From assembly GCA_025055765.1 (NCBI GenBank), contig JANWWS010000004.1, forward strand, positions 124,001 to 188,000: a DNA stretch of 64,000 nucleotides, read 5' to 3'. The notes beneath the pieces are model-generated. The model made no database searches. It had not been told where the DNA came from and saw only the letters and a list, made by a program, of their open reading frames with translations. The stretch comes from Leptospiraceae bacterium (GTDB lineage Bacteria > Spirochaetota > Leptospiria > Turneriellales > Turneriellaceae). Shown in pieces: positions 52,372-61,481 of the stretch. The position numbers and the translations under genes are program-made. Every line of letters starts with the position of its first letter. The first letter of the stretch is position 1.

Positions 52372-54397
52372 TGGGTAATAAAGCGAGAAATTCCTCTTCT
52401 GTTAAAACTTTGACACCTAAAGAGCGAGCTTTTTCCAATTTAGAACCTGCTTCTTCTCCTGCCACCACATATGTGGTCTTACTACTCACGGAAGAGCTAG
52501 CCCTCCCCCCATATTTTTTTACTAGTTGTTCTGCCTGAGAACGCGTGAGTCGCTTTAAGGTACCTGTAAAGACAAAGATCTTCCCTTCAAATATAGCCGA
52601 TACTTTCGATGTCTGGGCCGGAAGGACACTAACCCCTGCCTGGCGAAATTTCTCAAGCAAACGCTGGTTTTCGCTATCGCGAAAATAGTTATAGACACTG
52701 CGAGCAATTTCAGGTCCTATTTCATAGACAGCTTGCAATTCCTCTCTAGACGCCTGCATGATTTTCTCAAGACTACCAAAAGCATTCGCCAAGACTTCTG
52801 CTATATGCTCACCAACATTAGGTATACCCAGGGCACACAAAAAACGCTCTAGAGCAACATTCTTTCTTTTTTCTATACTTTGGATCATTTTCTGAGGTAA
52901 AATATCCCCCATACCGGGAAGTTCAGCTAATTGACCTTCGCGAAGATAAAAGAAATCTGCCTCATCCTGTACAAGACCTGCTTTAAAAAGTTTTTCCACC
53001 CATTCCTTGCCAATACCTTCTATATCTAGACCCTGCCTTGAGACAAAGTACTCAAGCTGAGCAACGCGCCTCCCTTGGCAAGCACGGTTAGTACAACGGA
53101 TATAGACTTCTTCCCGTGTTAGTGTTTCGCTACAGACAGGACATGTCTCAGGAAAAAGGATCTCCTCCTCAGTCCCCTTTCTTTCTTCTAAAAGAACCCT
53201 GGTGATTTTCGGAATAACATCTCCAGAGCGTTGTACTTCGACCATATCTCCCAGCTTAACGCCAAGTCTTTTAATTTCGTCGTAGTTGTGGAGTGTGGCC
53301 CTTTTTACAATGACCCCCCCTATACCAATAGGGCGCAGTTCCGCAACTGGCGTGATAATGCCCGTGCGACCCACCTGAAAGCTAACGGCCTCAATCCGGG
53401 TTATAGCCGATCGCGAGGGAAATTTCAGAGCTATGGCATAGCGGGGGCTACGGCTTGTATGTCCAAGCAATTCCCAAAGAAGTAAATCATCCACCTTTAA
53501 AACTAGGCCATCTACTTCAAAGGGAATTTCACTACGTCTTTTTTGCATTTCAAGATAAAAATCTTTCACCTCAAATGGCTTGAGAAGACGATGATAGCTA
53601 GGCATGGCAAAACCCAAAGTAGGGAAAAAGCTTTGCCAAAGCTCACTTTGTTTTCGAGGCCAGTCTATCCCCTGGGCCTCCACTACCTGGTAGGGGAAAA
53701 ATACAATTTTTCGCTGAGCCGCTATGCGGCTGTCTTGCTGGCGCAAGGTACCTGCAGCTGCATTGCGGGGATTAGCAAAGGTTTTTTTTCCTGCCTTGGT
53801 AAGCTCTTCGTTAAGCCTCTCAAATTCGGATGTAGGCATCACCGCCTCACCCCTTATGCAAAGCCTTGGGCTATTCTCCATCAAATCTATTTTAAGGGGT
53901 AAATTCTTTAAGGTTTTCACATTATGAGTAATGTCCTCTCCAATTTCGCCATCACCGCGGGTTGAGCCCAAAACAAGATGGCCATGTTCATAAATAAGTT
54001 CGAGAGCAATTCCATCGAACTTCGGCTCCCCATGATAGAGAATCTTGCCTCCCTTCTCTCCAAGAAGCCTCTCCACACGCTCATGAAAGGCCAGAAACTC
54101 GCCAATATCCATCGCATTGTCAAGGGAAAGCATTGGTGGCTCATGACGAACCTGGGCGAACTCCTCCTTTACCTCACCTCCCACCTTTTGGGAAGGGGAA
54201 TCCAGACGCACCCATTCGGGGTGGAGTTCTTCTACTTGTAGCAAAAGGCGAAATTTGGCATCATATTCTGCGTCACTAATTCGGGGATTATCTTCGACAT
54301 AATAGAGTCGGTCATCTTCCTTAATATCTTCTACCAATGCATGATAGTCTTCTCGGGTAAACTCAGCAGGATTTAGGGGGTAGCCTCCCTTTGGCAT
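52355..54397 (-). CDS. ligA: NAD-dependent DNA ligase
   Basis: 680 residues. The order is Ia domain (YYVEDNPRISDAEYD), adenylation motif I KFDGIALELIYE (Lys nucleophile), OB fold (FQVGRTGIITPVAELRPI), four-cysteine zinc finger (CPVCSETL ... CTNRACQGR), helix-hairpin-helix repeats (LPGMGDILPQK, VGEHIAEVLA) and a BRCT domain at the C-terminus (FVFTGTLKRLTRSQAEQLVKK). It seals DNA nicks in replication and repair. All domains appear intact and the length is normal. The HD-domain gene overlaps its end. Confidence 0.95.
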   Translation of the reverse strand: MPKGGYPLNPAEFTREDYHALVEDIKEDDRLYYVEDNPRISDAEYDAKFRLLLQVEELHPEWVRLDSPSQKVGGEVKEEFAQVRHEPPMLSLDNAMDIGEFLAFHERVERLLGEKGGKILYHGEPKFDGIALELIYEHGHLVLGSTRGDGEIGEDITHNVKTLKNLPLKIDLMENSPRLCIRGEAVMPTSEFERLNEELTKAGKKTFANPRNAAAGTLRQQDSRIAAQRKIVFFPYQVVEAQGIDWPRKQSELWQSFFPTLGFAMPSYHRLLKPFEVKDFYLEMQKRRSEIPFEVDGLVLKVDDLLLWELLGHTSRSPRYAIALKFPSRSAITRIEAVSFQVGRTGIITPVAELRPIGIGGVIVKRATLHNYDEIKRLGVKLGDMVEVQRSGDVIPKITRVLLEERKGTEEEILFPETCPVCSETLTREEVYIRCTNRACQGRRVAQLEYFVSRQGLDIEGIGKEWVEKLFKAGLVQDEADFFYLREGQLAELPGMGDILPQKMIQSIEKRKNVALERFLCALGIPNVGEHIAEVLANAFGSLEKIMQASREELQAVYEIGPEIARSVYNYFRDSENQRLLEKFRQAGVSVLPAQTSKVSAIFEGKIFVFTGTLKRLTRSQAEQLVKKYGGRASSSVSSKTTYVVAGEEAGSKLEKARSLGVKVLTEEEFLALLPNGYTV

Positions 54398-54505
54398 AAA
54401 TCCACTGGAGAAAAAAAGGTTTTCATGTCAATCAAAGCTCGCCACCTACTCTTTACAAAAATAAAGAAATAGACGGGCTATGTAGCGCTTTTAAGTGTGT
54501 CCATC

Positions 54506-56356
54506 ATGGCGCGTCAGGTTTTTGAAGATATCGATGCAAAACCCCTCATCGTGCAATCAGATAAAACCTTGCTCTTAGAGGTAGATCATCCTCTCTTTGA
54601 GGAGGCCAGAGCTATTATCTCCCGCTTTGCCGAACTTGAAAAATCACCCGAATATCTGCATACCTATAGAATTACTCCTTTATCACTGTGGAATGCGGCG
54701 GCAGCTAAGATGAAGGCGGAAGAGATTATTGATGCCCTTTACCGCTATTCTAAGTACCCCGTTCCCCAGGTAGTTAATTCAGAAATTGTCACCCAAATTA
54801 GTCGGTATGGAAAGTTAAAATTAAAAAGAGATGAGCAAGGAAACCTCATTCTCTACTCCAAAGATACCGCGTACATAAAGGAAGTCTTGCGACATAAAAA
54901 AATCCAACCCTACCTAGAGGGGCCTAAAGATGAAAACACCATCTATGTAAAAAATGACTTTCGTGGTCATTTAAAACAAGCTCTTATTAAAATTGGCTAT
55001 CCTGTCGAGGACCTAGCTGGTTATGATGAGGGCAATGCTTTTAAATTTAACCTTAGGGAATACACAAGATCAGGCAAGAAATTTGAAATTCGAGACTATC
55101 AGCGTGATGCCATTGAGGCCTTTTATGCTGGTGGCTCGGTAGAAGGAGGTAGTGGGGTTATCGTCCTACCCTGTGGGGCAGGTAAGACCATTGTTGGCAT
55201 TGGCTGCATGCATGCTATTGGTACCCAGACCCTCATCTTAGTGACAAACACACTCTCCATACGCCAATGGAAGCAGGAGTTGCTTGATAAAACGGATATT
55301 AAGGAAAGTGACATTGGAGAATACTCTGGCGAGAAAAAAGAAATTCGGCCAATAACTATTGCCACCTACAACATACTTACTCACCGCCGCAAAAAGGGTG
55401 ATGAATTTACCCACTTTCGGCTTTTTTCTTCTAACAACTGGGGATTTATCATTTATGACGAAGTTCATCTCTTGCCAGCACCAGTTTTCCGCATGACAAG
55501 TGAGTTACAAGCCAAAAGGAGGCTTGGCCTTACGGCTACCCTTGTACGAGAAGATGGGCTTGAAGATGATGTCTTTTCTTTAATAGGCCCTAAAAAATAC
55601 GATGTGCCCTGGAAAGATCTTGAGAAAAAGCAGTGGATTGCGGAAGCTCGCTGCATAGAGGTTAGGGTGCCCATGAGAGAGATGTTGCGCAATGCGTATA
55701 GTGTTGCCGACGACCGCGAAAAATTCCGTCTCTCGTCGGAAAATCCTGAAAAAACACGTGTGGTGGGCACCCTCCTCCATTACCATCGTCAGGACCAGGT
55801 ACTCATCATTGGTCAATACCTCAACCAACTAAAACGCATCGCTGGCCGCTTCGGCATTCCCTTAATTACAGGCAAAACCCCCTTAAGCGAAAGGGAGCGG
55901 CTTTATCGAGAATTCCGCGAAAAGAAAATTCCCGCTCTTGTTGTCTCAAAAGTAGCTAATTTTTCTATAGACTTGCCGGATGCGAATGTAGCCATCCAAG
56001 TTAGTGGCACCTTTGGTAGCCGCCAAGAAGAAGCCCAAAGACTTGGACGGGTTCTCAGACCCAAAGAAAAAGGATTAAACCAAGCCCTTTTTTATTCTGT
56101 CGTTACTAATGAGTCAACCGAGGAACGCTTTGCCCATAATCGCCAGCTTTTTCTCACGGAGCAGGGTTACGAATATTTCATTTATTCTTATGAACAATTC
56201 AAGGAAGTTTATGGCAATTACCTTAAGATTATTGAGGAACAAAAAAAGCAGGGCACCTACCGCCCCATACCACCCAAAGCTACGCTACAGCTAGATGAAA
56301 AAGACAAAGAGGAAGACCAAAAAGAAGCTGCCCGTGAACTTGCCATGCAACCGTGA
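54506..56356 (+). CDS. XPB/Rad25-type superfamily 2 DNA helicase
   Basis: 616 residues (a GTG at 54497 would add 3). The N-terminal damage-recognition-like domain (about 1-200) leads to helicase motif Q/I GAGKT near 225, DEVH near 318, TATLVRED (the RED motif that marks XPB) near 347, and QEEAQRLGRVLRPK (motif VI) near 515. In eukaryotes and archaea XPB opens DNA for repair and transcription initiation; the bacterial role is not settled. It sits divergent from ligA, so a repair role is plausible. The partner nuclease Bax1 of archaea is not seen here. All catalytic motifs are intact. Confidence 0.9.
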   Translation: MARQVFEDIDAKPLIVQSDKTLLLEVDHPLFEEARAIISRFAELEKSPEYLHTYRITPLSLWNAAAAKMKAEEIIDALYRYSKYPVPQVVNSEIVTQISRYGKLKLKRDEQGNLILYSKDTAYIKEVLRHKKIQPYLEGPKDENTIYVKNDFRGHLKQALIKIGYPVEDLAGYDEGNAFKFNLREYTRSGKKFEIRDYQRDAIEAFYAGGSVEGGSGVIVLPCGAGKTIVGIGCMHAIGTQTLILVTNTLSIRQWKQELLDKTDIKESDIGEYSGEKKEIRPITIATYNILTHRRKKGDEFTHFRLFSSNNWGFIIYDEVHLLPAPVFRMTSELQAKRRLGLTATLVREDGLEDDVFSLIGPKKYDVPWKDLEKKQWIAEARCIEVRVPMREMLRNAYSVADDREKFRLSSENPEKTRVVGTLLHYHRQDQVLIIGQYLNQLKRIAGRFGIPLITGKTPLSERERLYREFREKKIPALVVSKVANFSIDLPDANVAIQVSGTFGSRQEEAQRLGRVLRPKEKGLNQALFYSVVTNESTEERFAHNRQLFLTEQGYEYFIYSYEQFKEVYGNYLKIIEEQKKQGTYRPIPPKATLQLDEKDKEEDQKEAARELAMQP

Positions 56357-57519
56357 TACACTTGAGGATTTGGCACCTAGCCTTATTCTTATTGCTTACC
56401 TTTCTGTGGTTACATATACCCTGGCATAGGAAAAAAGAAAGGTTTTTTTTACGGCCCCTTGTTTTCCGCTATGGGAATGAAATTGTCCTGGCTTTTTCTC
56501 CTAAACTTTCGAGGGAGATAGTATTCCACATACCAGCACCAGACCATAGTTTTGCCCAGTGCTTACGTTTTTCTCCACAAGGTGAAATAGCAAGCCGTTT
56601 CGAATTACCCCCACCGGAACTTGTTTTTCCCGATGGCAAAAAAGAGCGAAGAAGCTCACACAGAGGCTATCTAACCCACCCCCATGATGGGCAGTACTTT
56701 TTATGGTACCCGGCCATCGGCAACCGTATCTTGGTCTTTGACCGAGATGGAAAGCTATTATGGGAAAAAAGAGAAAGCCGCTATCTCCTAGCCTCCCCAC
56801 AAGGAAACTATATTCTAGCTGTATCTGGGGATCACTCGCGCTTTGAGGTGCTCACCCCTGCCTGGGAAAGCGTGGTCGAAGCAGAAGGGCTACTCTTTAC
56901 CCACTTTCAGTTTTCATTGGATAAGAAAGAAAGTTGGCTATGTGCCTCGTCACTAGGCACTGGTATTGTCTTAGCTGATTTGGTTCACAAGAAAATCATA
57001 ACAATTCCCCAAAAAGCTCTTATAAAGTCATTATACTGCAATTTTAAAGAAAATTATATCTTATTGCAAGAGATGCACCACGAAAATGAAAAATACATAG
57101 AGACACTTACCCAGCTCTTTTATAAGGCAAGTGAACGAGACATGAATTTTAATAACGAAATTCTTCTTACACACGAGCCAACACCGGCCTCGTGGCTATT
57201 TGCGCCCATCACAAATGACTATTTTGCTGTATTCCTGCCACGCCAGGATAACCCGACTCTGGCAAAACTCCTTATTCTTAAAAAAAACAGCAAGCCAAGA
57301 GAAGTAGCCGTCAGCCAGGAATTACCTCTAGCCGAAATTAGGCTCTATTCTTTTCCTTTGGGACTAGTGTTTCACACACGTCACTACCTAGGCTTTCTCG
57401 ATGAAGAAGGTATTACAGGACTTTACCGACGAAAAGAGATTATTTCCGTACAACAAGAAGAGTTGAATCTTTTTTTAGCAGATGTTCATTCCTTTTCCTT
57501 CTTTGAGACCCAGAGATGA
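56353..57519 (+). CDS. membrane-anchored beta-propeller-like protein of unknown function
   Basis: 388 residues from a GTG that overlaps the XPB stop (GTGA). One N-terminal TM helix (about 5-24) is followed by a beta-rich domain with repeated strand blocks (FSPQGEIASRF, RILVFDRDGKLLWEKRE, YLLASPQGNYILAVSGDHS). The pattern suggests a WD40/PQQ-like propeller of about six blades facing the periplasm. It overlaps the following acyltransferase gene by 4 nt. It resembles in style the lipoprotein at 22.2-23.3 kb. No family recognised, no catalytic motif seen. Confidence 0.65.
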   Translation: MIHLRIWHLALFLLLTFLWLHIPWHRKKERFFLRPLVFRYGNEIVLAFSPKLSREIVFHIPAPDHSFAQCLRFSPQGEIASRFELPPPELVFPDGKKERRSSHRGYLTHPHDGQYFLWYPAIGNRILVFDRDGKLLWEKRESRYLLASPQGNYILAVSGDHSRFEVLTPAWESVVEAEGLLFTHFQFSLDKKESWLCASSLGTGIVLADLVHKKIITIPQKALIKSLYCNFKENYILLQEMHHENEKYIETLTQLFYKASERDMNFNNEILLTHEPTPASWLFAPITNDYFAVFLPRQDNPTLAKLLILKKNSKPREVAVSQELPLAEIRLYSFPLGLVFHTRHYLGFLDEEGITGLYRRKEIISVQQEELNLFLADVHSFSFFETQR

Positions 57520-58601
57520 CTTTGCGACAAAGCCAAATTCTACGCTTTTGGTCAATGCTGGCGGTAATTGTTATACATGCCACGGGCCATGACGAAATTG
57601 TCTTTCAAAAAACTCACAACTATTTTTCTCTGGAGTTTCTCTCGGTTATCTTAAACCAGCTCTCTCGCTTTTGCGTACCTCTATTTGTTTTTCTCTCTGG
57701 CTATGCCTTAAGTGAAAAATACCAGAAGACTTTTTCCCTTGCTGACTTCATAAAAGACCGCTTCATGAAAATTGTCCTTCCTTTTATCTTTATCACGATC
57801 CTTAGTCTTATAATGCATAAGAAATGGAGCCTTGCTCAGAGCATAAAAGAAAATCTTAGTATTTTTCTAAGGGCGCTTACTATAGAGCAGGCAGATTACC
57901 ACCTATACTTTTTCGTAATCATTATCCAATGCTACTTCTTTTTTCCCCTACTTCGAAAAGTAAACAGCTATTTCTTACTTGGAATTTTACTTATGCCAAA
58001 TCTTCTCTTGTACTTTCCTGGCTATTTATTGCTTCAATCCCTTAACGCTCTCCCCCCGAATTGGCCATCTGCTTTTTTTCCCTACTGGCTTTTTTATTTT
58101 TATGGGGGGATTTTTTATTCCTCAAGAAAAAATGAAATAGAGCTCTGGCTTAAAAAAATACCTACCGTGACCCTACTCTTGCTCACCCTCATCGTTTTTT
58201 CTTTATTGCTCGTAGAATACTGCTATCGTTCCTATGAAAATAGTGAGCCTGGTTATTATAACCATTTTCACCGCCTAAGTGTGCTCAGCTACTGCGTTTT
58301 GTTTCTCGCCTTGTTTAGGCAATTTCCCAAGAGCCATACAAATGAGTCTCGCTACAGTGATTTCATGGAGAAGACTGCCAATCTTTCTTTCTTTATTTAC
58401 CTCTTTCATCCCTCGGTTCTGCGTCTTGTCGAATTTTTAAGTCTTCCCGGCCTTATTTTAATCCCTGTTGTATTTATGCTAACCTATCTTTGGGCAAGGT
58501 TAACAGACTTTTTGCTGCCAACAAAACCACAGCTCTTACGATTATGCCTAGGCTTACCCGTGAAGAAGCTACAAGCTAATCCGCTTCCGGGGAAATCGTA
58601 G
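57516..58601 (+). CDS. acyltransferase family 3 (OafA-like) membrane protein
   Basis: 361 residues with about ten TM helices. The N-terminal block RFWSMLAVIVIHATGHDE holds the conserved His of acyltransferase-3 proteins, and RFCVPLFVFLSGYALSEKY matches the family's FFxxSGY motif. These proteins O-acetylate or otherwise acylate polysaccharides on the periplasmic side. No SGNH domain is fused. The ATG overlaps the upstream stop (ATGA). Its 3' end overlaps the convergent gene by 33 nt. The acceptor may be the surface glycan made by genes at 29-34 kb, but this is inference. Confidence 0.8.
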   Translation: MTLRQSQILRFWSMLAVIVIHATGHDEIVFQKTHNYFSLEFLSVILNQLSRFCVPLFVFLSGYALSEKYQKTFSLADFIKDRFMKIVLPFIFITILSLIMHKKWSLAQSIKENLSIFLRALTIEQADYHLYFFVIIIQCYFFFPLLRKVNSYFLLGILLMPNLLLYFPGYLLLQSLNALPPNWPSAFFPYWLFYFYGGIFYSSRKNEIELWLKKIPTVTLLLLTLIVFSLLLVEYCYRSYENSEPGYYNHFHRLSVLSYCVLFLALFRQFPKSHTNESRYSDFMEKTANLSFFIYLFHPSVLRLVEFLSLPGLILIPVVFMLTYLWARLTDFLLPTKPQLLRLCLGLPVKKLQANPLPGKS

Positions 58602-59375
58602 CAGAGCCCTTGTTCTGCCTTGCTCCGTTACTATAGTGAAGTATTGGCGAGGATCCAGCCCTAACTCATAATAGACTTCATCAGCCAAGGCAATCCCAAG
58701 CCCAGCAGATTCTGTGGTATCAATATTTTCCATGGAAAAATAATGGTTTGATCTCCCCTCTAAATAGAGTTCATAATGGATGCGTCGGCTGCGCTCAATT
58801 CGCTGCATATCTTGGCGCATGATGGGACTGTCATTGACAACGGCAAAAGCAACTTGATGCGGAGCTATGCCAATTGTAAAAAAAATATTCATGTCTTCTT
58901 CCTTAAGCTTGTCATGAAATTCTTCTAGCATCTTATACTCTTCGCTTGTTAGAGAATCCTTCCTCGTACGTGCGATTTCTTCAAGCTTAAGCATATGCAT
59001 CGTTTGTTGTTTTAGCTTTTCCGATACAACAAAGCGAACTAGGTAATCGCGCAGAGCTTCTGTACGCAAGATGATGTGCATGATATCACTTAAATTTTCT
59101 CCTCGCACATGGTTTTTTATGCGCTTTTTTATCTCCTCTTGGTAAAAGATATACTTTACATTTGCCTTTATGGCATTAAAGATCACCTCTACAATAGCAG
59201 AATATATATTAAATAAGTACTCCACATTTAATTGAAACTCAATAAAAACACGATTGAAAATTGCCATAAGTTCTTCCCGGCCATTACGAGTAAGAGCATT
59301 TACCTGAAAAATTGCTATATTTTTTTCCTTTAAAAAATCCACCACCTTGTCTACTTTTGCTTCGCCTGTAACCAT
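58569..59375 (-). CDS. GHKL-like ATPase/anti-sigma factor-type protein
   Basis: 268 residues. The order of motifs suggests a degenerate GHKL (histidine-kinase-type ATPase) fold. An N-box-like EVIFNAIKANVKYIF lies near residue 63, a hydrophobic strand with Asn/Asp (AVVNDSPIMRQD) near 180, then SAGLGIALADEVYYELGLD (G-box-like) near 225 and a closing strand with ARFP-like RALLRFP. The gene directly follows a STAS gene (2-nt gap), as rsbV-rsbW pairs do, so it may bind and phosphorylate the STAS Ser. The long insert between N-box and G-box is unusual. Assignment is by motif order only. Confidence 0.55.
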   Translation of the reverse strand: MVTGEAKVDKVVDFLKEKNIAIFQVNALTRNGREELMAIFNRVFIEFQLNVEYLFNIYSAIVEVIFNAIKANVKYIFYQEEIKKRIKNHVRGENLSDIMHIILRTEALRDYLVRFVVSEKLKQQTMHMLKLEEIARTRKDSLTSEEYKMLEEFHDKLKEEDMNIFFTIGIAPHQVAFAVVNDSPIMRQDMQRIERSRRIHYELYLEGRSNHYFSMENIDTTESAGLGIALADEVYYELGLDPRQYFTIVTEQGRTRALLRFPRKRISL

Positions 59376-59377
59376 GG

Positions 59378-59728
59378 CTAACTACGCAATGCCTCATCCA
59401 GACTTTCGTAAATGGGAATATATTCTGTAAGACCAACTGTCTCTAATACTTTTTGAAAATGGCGGTTTAACCCTACCAGTTTGAGAGCCCCACCCGTTTC
59501 TGTTACCTTGTTTAGCAAACTAATGAGAGCAGCAATGCCAGCTGAGTTAATATACTGGGTTTGAGCTAGGTCAAGAATGATTTTGTCTCTTGACTCTTCG
59601 GGAAGAGCGTTCACGGCTTTTGCTAGCTCTTCCTCTGCATCGGAAACCATATCGCCTTTTAATTTTAGAACAGCTTTATTCTCACGTATCTCGGTTTCAA
59701 TTTGTAGTGAGGATTCCATTTTAACCAT
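59378..59728 (-). CDS. STAS-domain anti-sigma factor antagonist
   Basis: 116 residues (start uncertain; an ATG at 59719 is also possible). The single STAS domain contains AVLKLKGDMVSDAEEELAKAV and ILDLAQTQYINSAGIAALI, where the Ser in INSAGI is the phosphorylation site that controls binding to an anti-sigma kinase. The GHKL-like gene follows at once. The pair forms a typical partner-switching module, and no sigma factor gene is visible nearby. Confidence 0.85.
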   Translation of the reverse strand: MVKMESSLQIETEIRENKAVLKLKGDMVSDAEEELAKAVNALPEESRDKIILDLAQTQYINSAGIAALISLLNKVTETGGALKLVGLNRHFQKVLETVGLTEYIPIYESLDEALRS

Positions 59729-59751
59729 CTTGCCCGGCAATAAGCCTCACG

Positions 59752-60627
59752 TCAATACAATTTATTATCCCAAAACTTGAGAATCTTCTCATCTAGCTCT
59801 TCTCCACGACCCAGTCGAAAAATGGCCACAGCCGAAGAGCTAGTCTCTTCTATAAAGAGGGAAGGATGCTCTAATAAAAATGCGTCTTTTTTTGGTGCCA
59901 ATATACCTAGTTTTTTCACTTTCCTGAGAGCTTGTTGCCACTCGGAATAAATACTTTCTTGCTGCTGGGGTAAGCTAATGCCATAGGAGTGAACAAAATA
60001 GCGATCAAATCTTTCGTGAATATCTCTTTTCGGCAAAACAGGCTGCCACATCAAAAAAGTAGAAATCTTATCTGGATAGCTCAAGAGAAAATTTAAAGCC
60101 GCTGTAACTCCACTATTTATCGACAAGATATGGATTTCCACTGCTTTTTTGAGGTATGCCTGCAAAAAGTGAGGCAAAGCAAATGACAGTTTTTCCATGG
60201 CTTCTTTTTCGAGGGGCAAATAATTTTGCCTGAGACCCAAACTTTGCCCTATAATCCCCCACTGACGTGGTAAATGCAAAATCATAATGAGAGTATTTTT
60301 TCCATGGGCTCGGCGAAAAAACTCCGCAATATGGGCATAGCGGCGCGCCACAGCCCCCTGCCAGTAGTTATTGGGAAAAACAAGCAAAACCTTGGCTATC
60401 TCATTTAGAGGAGCACCATAGATATCAGCCTTAATTAGAGGCTTATCCACTAAGAGAATATCGCTTTTTATTTCAGCTCGGCTAAAACTAATCTTAATAG
60501 GTTTATGAGCAGCATAAGCCAGATATTCACGAATGAGCATGATGTTTTCTAATACATAGGCTACCATAGCTAGGCTTGAGATAAAGAGAAAAAACACAAG
60601 AGTTTTTATGGGAAAGCTTTTCTGCAT
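59752..60627 (-). CDS. membrane-anchored alpha/beta hydrolase-like protein
   Basis: 291 residues: one TM helix (about 8-28), then a fold with alternating hydrophobic strands and helices. The strand VEIHILSINSGVTAALNFLL sits where alpha/beta hydrolases have the GxSxG elbow, but reads SINSG, with Ser replacing the first Gly. No clear Asp or His partner is visible (the candidate is LFIEETSSSA). It could be an inactive scaffold or a divergent esterase. It precedes the STAS gene and overlaps prmC by 22 nt. Function unknown. Confidence 0.5.
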   Translation of the reverse strand: MQKSFPIKTLVFFLFISSLAMVAYVLENIMLIREYLAYAAHKPIKISFSRAEIKSDILLVDKPLIKADIYGAPLNEIAKVLLVFPNNYWQGAVARRYAHIAEFFRRAHGKNTLIMILHLPRQWGIIGQSLGLRQNYLPLEKEAMEKLSFALPHFLQAYLKKAVEIHILSINSGVTAALNFLLSYPDKISTFLMWQPVLPKRDIHERFDRYFVHSYGISLPQQQESIYSEWQQALRKVKKLGILAPKKDAFLLEHPSLFIEETSSSAVAIFRLGRGEELDEKILKFWDNKLY

Positions 60628-61481
60628 GAGAGAAACCGGTTCTTGTAAGCATAATCTTGGTGGACTTCCACATCACAAAATCCTAATTTCTCAAGAAGGC
60701 TCTTCTGCAAGCTAATTAGATTTGGTGATGTCTCCAGGAAGAGACGACCACCTATTTTTAGTATTGCTCCAACTTGACAAAACATATCATGAAAAAATCT
60801 TTTTGGGTTCTTCACAAGTAAAGCAAGCTTCGGCTCAAAAAAACGCACATCGGGAGAGACTTCTTCCCATTCCTCCTCAATTACATAAGGAGGATTACTT
60901 ACAACAACATCAAAGAAATTATGAAAAAGATAAGGAAATGGTTTTGTAAAGTCGTGATGTAAGAAAGTTACAGAACTTGTCCTCTCCCCTAAAAGCCGTG
61001 CAGCATTTTTACAAGCAATCTCAATAGCTTTACGCGAAATATCGCACAATAGCACAGTTTGACAGAAATTTTCCAAATAAAGAGTAAGGCCAAGACAGCC
61101 ACTGCCGCAGCCAAGATCCGCCAGATGGCTTACTGGCTGTGTCCTCAGCACAAGCTCGCAAAGTTCCTCCGTTTCAGGACGTGGGATAAGCACATGGCGA
61201 GAGACATAAAAATCCCTACCATAAAAGTTCTTTGTCTTCGCTAGATACGCAAAGGGCATCTTGCTTGCACGACTTTTTACGAGTTTTTCTAGCTTGGCCC
61301 TTTCTTTTTGCGAGAGCGGCTTTGTTGAAAGCGTAAAAAGCTTTGCCTTGTCAAGACCAAGTCCAAGACAAAAGAGAAGCTGGGCTTCTCGTGCCGCATT
61401 TTCAATGCCAGCCTCCTTTAAGAATTCTTCGGCTTCAAGAAGACACTCTTGTAAACTCTTGCCGTTAATAAACAAAGGCAT
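60606..61481 (-). CDS. prmC: release factor glutamine methyltransferase PrmC
   Basis: 291 residues. The N-terminal helical domain (LEEAEEFLKEAGIENAAREAQLL-like) precedes the methyltransferase domain with motif I HLADLGCGSGCLGLTL and the catalytic VVSNPPYV (NPPY). HVLIPRPETE is another PrmC signature. It methylates the GGQ glutamine of release factors RF1/RF2. Start and length are typical; the gene begins on the end of the UspA-like gene (1-nt overlap). RF genes are not in this window. Confidence 0.9.
   Translation of the reverse strand: MPLFINGKSLQECLLEAEEFLKEAGIENAAREAQLLFCLGLGLDKAKLFTLSTKPLSQKERAKLEKLVKSRASKMPFAYLAKTKNFYGRDFYVSRHVLIPRPETEELCELVLRTQPVSHLADLGCGSGCLGLTLYLENFCQTVLLCDISRKAIEIACKNAARLLGERTSSVTFLHHDFTKPFPYLFHNFFDVVVSNPPYVIEEEWEEVSPDVRFFEPKLALLVKNPKRFFHDMFCQVGAILKIGGRLFLETSPNLISLQKSLLEKLGFCDVEVHQDYAYKNRFLSCRKAFP

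Noticed and set aside
53231-54241. Several plus-strand frames of 67-119 codons inside ligA
   Set aside because: They are mirror frames of a strongly conserved gene with all ligase domains in order.
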